Part shown: piece after piece, positions 58,932 to 64,000 of the stretch
Layout: every line of letters starts with the position of its first letter
Position numbering within the stretch: position 1 is the first letter of the stretch
Translations under genes and position numbers: made by a program
Notes under the pieces: generated by a model
Told to the model about the DNA's origin: nothing
Seen by the model: the letters and a program-made list of their open reading frames with translations, nothing else
Databases searched by the model: none
Source: Scatophagus argus
Lineage: Eukaryota; Chordata; Actinopteri; Scatophagidae
Length of the DNA: 64,000 nucleotides
Assembly: GCF_020382885.2 (NCBI RefSeq)
Contig: NC_058494.1
Location: 13,968,001 to 14,032,000, forward strand
Direction of reading: 5' to 3'

Positions 58932-61900
58932 TCATGCAACATCCATATCCTCCATACTCAGCATTTGCCTCTGCAAAAAAAAAAGAGCAAAGTAAAATGA
59001 ATAAGCAAAACCTAGAACCTACATTGAATTTCAAGTGATGACAAAGGGGTTACATCCTGGGTTACTGACTGATTGACTTGACTGATATTTATGTGTATTC
59101 AAGACATAATTTAGCTCCATGTTTTGAGTTGGTCTCAAAGTGAACCTGAGGATAAACGTAGCCGTCAGAGTTGCTCCTGCAGATGTGAAGTTCATCCTCG
59201 GTGGTTTTCTGGTACACAGGATTGTCAAAATGGATGGTGTTGGTGTTCTTCAGACGCCAATGTCTCCAGAGCAACGCAGCTCCAAAGATCAGCAGGGCCA
59301 TGACCACTGCAGAGCAAAGGATGAGTTTAAGGTCATTTAGTGACATGGAGGTGGGGTGGGGAAAATGTCTGCAGGTTGAACAGCCCTTTAGTTTGTGTGT
59401 ATGAGTAAAGGAGTAGAGCTGTCTGTGTGGTTGAATATTGGAGAGAGAGTCATGAAGAGCTGTTATGTGAAACTTACTAATTGGCAACACGATGTAGAGA
59501 GCCACGGGGTGGGATGAAGGTGCTTCTTGAGGCGAGGCTGCCAATCTGTTACCTGTAAAAGCAGAGAATACAATTCCCTAATGTTAGATGAGAAAATCAA
59601 TACCAATTTGGTCCATATGGTAAGTACTGAAGCTATAGTCATGAGATGGTTAGCTTAGCTCAGCAAACAGTGAAGACTAGCATGTCACTGCATCCAGTCA
59701 TTTTTTCTGTCTGGCTACAATTTTCAAATAAGGCTAAGAGTCTGTGGCCTACTAGCTACTCTTTGCTGGCTGTACTTTGGCTTTGAGCTAAATGCTAACA
59801 TGTTCACAATTCTAGCATACTGGTCTAATGTTTACCATGTTCACCGTCTTAATATAGTGCTTTAGCATGCTAATATTTGCTAATTAGCACTAAACACAAT
59901 GAACAGCTGTGTCAGTGGTATATTTTCATTGTTTTTCTGTATCCATTAGCATGTCCCTGTACCTTGAGCAGTAGCAGCAGGCTGCTGTGTGCTTTGTGTG
60001 GACGGACTAGACGAGGTGGTCGTTGTAGTCGTGGTAGTGGTAGGGACAGGTCTGGCTGTACTTGGCTTGTTGGGAACTTTGGGCGGCGGAGGGGGTGGCG
60101 GAGTTTTGTTGGTGCTGGGAGGGGCAACTGAGGCTGCAGAGAAGGTGAATACAAGGATTATTTACTGTAATGATTCAGTGTTAAATGTCAATTTATGTGC
60201 AGTGCCATATGACACCTACCGGTCACACATTCCCTCATGTCAGTCCCCATGGTCATGTTGTCAGGACAAGCGCAGGTGAATTTTGGAGAGTGCTGGTTGA
60301 TCAGAGGTGCAGGAAGGCACAGATACTCACAACCACCATTCACAATGTTATTCCCTATACAATAATTTGTACCTAGAAGAGGAAAAGGTTGGTACAATTA
60401 GCATTAGAAATCATTAGAATTATGGTCTTAACATTTTGTTGTTTGTTATGGTAAATCACAGTAGGAGATGTTTTTGTACCAATTGGCTGCTTGAGGTTGT
60501 GGTACAGTATGATGTCCTCTGGCTGATCCAGGTCCATTGCCAGCTTGGTGATGTCTTTTCCTGTCAGGCGGTTGGCACTAAAAACAGCACTGCTGGTCAT
60601 GTCTGTCCAAAACACCTTTTCCTGTTTTAAAGAGAAATGCCACATAAGTAAGAAAATTACTTACTTTTGAATTCGTTGTTTGCTGATGTTGCCTCAAACA
60701 CAAATGGATTAATTACAAAGACTGATTAAGAATTAGCACCACTGATCCAAATTTATTGGATATTAAGTGCACACTCAGCTTTATACCTCTCAGCCATTTT
60801 AGCTGGATAATGCTCACCAGGCATGAACTGAACTGGATTACCAACCAAATTGAAATATATTAGTTAGGTACATTTCAAAATTGCACAGCTGTGTGTTCTG
60901 GTTAAACGTTGAGGAACGAGTACACTTCATTTTAGGTTTTTCTTGGAATGTTTTTGTTATTTGAAGAGATAATAACAGTTCCCATTATGATTATTTTTAA
61001 TGCTTCTGACCACAATATTTCACTAAACTACATATGAAATCACATTTTTGTGATAACATGAGTCTAACACCTTTGGTGACTTAATTTTAGTCTGGATATA
61101 CACTGATTTCATCACTAACCTCAAACACAGTCAGAGAGAGAGGGTGTTGGAGCTTTTCCTCACTAAAAATGAGACTGTGTCGTGTCCCTCCGTTCACATC
61201 GATGCTGGACAGAGTGTGCAGCTTGGAGTCCACCCAGTACAGACGATGGTTGACCGTGTCTGTCCAGAGAGACACACAAAGACAGAAATATTTGTATGAT
61301 CAGTACTATGAATGGCGGGTACTGGTTGTCATATAATGCATCTTTCAAGTTCTCCTTACCTAGGGTGATGCCATTGGGCCACACAATATTATCTGTTACC
61401 AAGGCAACACGATCTGCTCCATTCAACCCACTCTTCTCTATCTTGGCCGCCTCACCCCAGTCTGTCCAGTACATAAAGCTAAAGGGGACACGGATGAATT
61501 TTTTAAAGCAAAAATCACAAGCCTGAAAACGATCAGCAAAACTCTCCAATTGATCCCAGAATTAAAACAATTTACAATTCTGTGCCACATCTGCAACCCG
61601 TCTGAAACATTCACTCACTTATTTACAGGGTCAACTACGATAGATCTTGGCTTCTCCAGGTCTTCTGTGATCAAGGTCTTCCTTTTGCTGCCATCTGTTG
61701 TTGCCACAGAGATACTCTTCAAAACGCTGTCAGTCCAGTAGATGTTGCCATGGATCCAGTCCACTGCAATGCCCTCTGGGGCCTCAATCCCACTGTCAAT
61801 AACTACAGTGTGCTGAGAGGAGTTACCAGCCATGTCGATCTTGGAACTGTCAGAGAGAGAGAGAATCACTTTAGAGACAAATATCACTATATCTGCAATC

Positions 61901-63965
61901 CAGCCTGCATTGTAGTCTCTCATTCACAATGGAGTAATCTTTGTTTGTCATGACTGGCATCTGGTCAGATGAGTACAAGTTGAAGATACAGCCTTTCTGG
62001 TGCAGCACAAGTTTTATGGTGAGATTTTATTTATTGCCCTGGTCTTTCTAACCTGTAGATTTTCTTCAGAAACAGGTCAGACCAGAAGATTATCTTGTTA
62101 GGCATGTCCATGTCCAGAGCCACCACGTTCTTCAGCTGAGGTATAAAACGGACATACTCTCTGCGGTCCACCGTCATCTTCCTTACCTCATGTCTGTTGG
62201 TGAAGAAGAGGGTGGGTACAGTTCCTGGAGGAGATGAAAGAGAAGAAAAAAAATAGATATCACTTTTAATCAACAGGTTAGGCAACCTGCCAATTGCCAC
62301 ACGAGACTGCAACTCTTGAGAGTAAGGAAGAACTTTCTTTCAAACATTACCTGATACAGCCTTGCATGTTTTGCTCGCAGGGTCAATCTCATAGCCGTTC
62401 TCACAGTCGCACTTGTAGCTGCCGGGCAGGTTGATACAGATCTGACTGCAAGTGTCTGGCTCAGCACATTCATCGACATCTGCAGGAGAAGGAACAGACC
62501 CAACGCTAGTCATGGCCTACTTCTAAAATATGCTGAGACTAAATTTCCAAAATGTCAGACTCCCTCCTCTGACCTTCACAGGTTTTCTTGTCCATCTTCA
62601 GGCTGTATCCAGCCGGGCAGGAACAGTTGAAGCCAACCTTCAGATCGTTGCAGTAATGGGAGCAGCCACCATTTCCGGTCAAGCACTCATTGTTGGCTAT
62701 GGAGATGCAGATACATTGAGCTTTCAAATAGTACTCATTACGGCCTTTTTCCTATAGTAGTTTAAATCAATGGTAAACTCTCTCATTCAACCCACAGACT
62801 ATCCAAGCCAGTCAGCCAAGTCTGCTTGGCCATCTGCTCCAATCACATTTTCCAGGCTGTGATGTGGTTTCATTTTTTTCTTTTTGGCTGAGCAGTGATG
62901 CTGCCCAGTATAAACCCAAACTCTGATGCACTTTCTGGTCTAATGATTTGACTGTGACTGTGGTTCAGGTGTATAAGACTTTACTCACTGCACTCTGCGA
63001 CAGGCTCATCAGACCAGTCGTTGCAGTCTCTCTGTTTGTTGCACACTTTCTCCATGCTGATACACTCCCCGCTGCGACACTTGAACATGGTAGGGCCTTC
63101 ACACACTCTTTCTGCGCGGGCAGGAATGGAGAAGTATGAATTAATAGGAACCTAATGATATGAGCCTGCTTTGCAGAGACTTTAAGGGAGAAAATATTAG
63201 CATGCTTACACAGTTAAACATGACTGAAACATGAATGGATTTATCACCTATGTGGCAGCCAATCTCATCACTGAGGTCCCTGCAGTCGTGCTTTTTGTCA
63301 CACTGGAGGCTGCCATGGATACACATGCCATCATTACATTGGAACTCATCTGAACGACAAGCGGGGCGGCCTAGAAAAAGAACATAAATGGATGATGAAA
63401 TGAATGATACTGAATACATATGCGAGTAGCCCTAGATGGCAACAGAATATAACATGTGCTCGGTCACAAATATGCTACATTTGTTATGCTTTTTGTATTT
63501 ATAGATTTATCAGAGGAAAACAGGTTTGCTGAACAAAAGAAAATCTGGGAATAAAAACTAAAAGAAAATAAATGAAAGCCAACGCACTGCAGTTGGCCTC
63601 GTCCGACTGATCTTGGCAGTCCAAGCCTCCGTCACACCTCCAGCTGCTGTGGATGCACTCCCCGTTTGCACACTGGAACTCGTGGACACTGCAGCGCACA
63701 GCAGGCTTATTGGGCTGTTGTCCCTCGCAGTTCTCCGGCCATTCGTCTGAGCCGTCCGCACAGTCCTTGTCTCCGTCACAGCGCCACAGAGTCGGCACAC
63801 ACACCATGTTGTTGCACTGGAAGGAACGCGAGTTGCAGGTGGGCTTGGGGCAGGAAGCTTCATCTGAGCCATCCGAACAGTCGTTGTCCCTGTCGCAAAC
63901 GAAGGCAGTGGACACACACTGGCCATTGGCACACTTAAACTGGTCAGCCTTGCATTGTTTGGCCG
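58932..63965 (-). CDS. ldlr: LDL receptor, partial (exons 4-18)
   Basis: Endocytic receptor for apoB/apoE lipoproteins; the 5' end lies beyond the window. Fifteen coding exons on the minus strand: 63965-63588, 63370-63248, 63111-62989, 62696-62574, 62479-62351, 62224-62053, 61846-61619, 61478-61360, 61259-61120, 60621-60480, 60372-60220, 60133-59963, 59552-59478, 59306-59146, 58970-58932. They give 757 residues in frame and reproduce the human exon scheme. In order: LDL-A repeats 3-7 ([13 protein letters not shown] type), EGF-A and EGF-B ([21 protein letters not shown]), a six-bladed YWTD propeller (FWSD, YWTD, YWTDWG, YWVD, FWTD), EGF-C, a Pro/Thr-rich O-glycosylation exon, TM segment, and a tail with FDNPVY. 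The C-terminus is [16 protein letters not shown] repeats 1-2 and the signal peptide are missing only because of the window edge. The five-plus-two LDL-A count and tail exclude VLDLR. Confidence 0.96.
59640..59910. repeat. Dispersed teleost repeat in ldlr intron
   Basis: GCTAACATGTTCACAATTCT, AGCATACTGGTCTAATGTTT, ACCATGTTCACCGTCTTA, TTTAGCATGCTAATATTTGC and TAATTAGCACTAAACACAAT match a familiar teleost repeat rich in GCTAACATGCTAA words. It lies in the intron after the O-glycosylation exon and is partial. Confidence 0.65.
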
Positions 63966-64000
63966 CTGCAGTGAGGCAGGAGAGGGAGAAGAGACGAGTT

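Noticed and set aside
59877-60279. Plus-strand open frames rich in Val and Gly across the ldlr Thr/Pro exon
   Set aside because: Antisense reading of the threonine and proline codon runs of ldlr on the minus strand.

Overview
This window is nuclear DNA from a ray-finned fish, most likely a percomorph-type teleost (inference). The evidence is compact multi-exon vertebrate genes with GT-AG introns and no operons. Long A/T-rich spacers hold (GT)n microsatellites and several dispersed repeats familiar from teleost genomes, plus a Tc1-like transposon relic. Five protein-coding genes can be read with confidence. Nothing prokaryotic or viral was seen.

Layout. 1-13.8 kb: no recognisable gene; dispersed repeats, a Tc1 relic (4.6-5.0 kb) and a SINE-like element (11.8-12.1 kb). 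13.9-17.7 kb (+): s1pr5-like sphingosine-1-phosphate receptor, with the coding sequence in one exon. 20.6-31 kb (+): keap1, six coding exons, 625 aa; its cysteine pattern matches the fish keap1b type. 33.8-38.6 kb (+): lrrc8e-like volume-regulated anion channel subunit, two coding exons, 807 aa. 38.7-43.2 kb: spacer with a dispersed repeat and a poly-C tract. 43.3-45.9 kb (-): cdkn2d (p19-INK4d), two coding exons, 164 aa. 46.5-51.9 kb (-): ap1m2 (AP-1 mu2), twelve coding exons, 424 aa. Its first intron carries a tRNA-Gly(TCC) gene on the + strand directly after a decayed 5S rRNA copy. 52-57.3 kb: spacer. 57.4-64 kb (-): ldlr, exons 4-18 by the human numbering; the signal peptide and first two LDL-A repeats lie beyond the right edge.

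S1PR5, KEAP1, LRRC8E, CDKN2D, AP1M2 and LDLR all map to human 19p13.2, so the window is a compressed version of that ancestral block. Gene identities rest on family motifs and on this synteny together. The genes do not form one pathway: lipid GPCR signalling, oxidative-stress sensing (Keap1-Nrf2), volume-regulated anion transport, G1 cell-cycle braking, epithelial clathrin adaptor sorting, and LDL uptake. Two have a plausible functional link: LDLR is an NPxY cargo receptor in clathrin traffic, and AP1M2 is a clathrin-adaptor mu subunit.

No previously undescribed system was recognised. The observations most worth checking are the Keap1 cysteine replacements and C-terminal tail, the 5S/tRNA pair inside ap1m2, four copies of one repeat family, candidate CTCF sites, and an AU-rich element in the ldlr 3' UTR. 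All exon boundaries were read by eye from splice consensus and family alignment recalled from memory.
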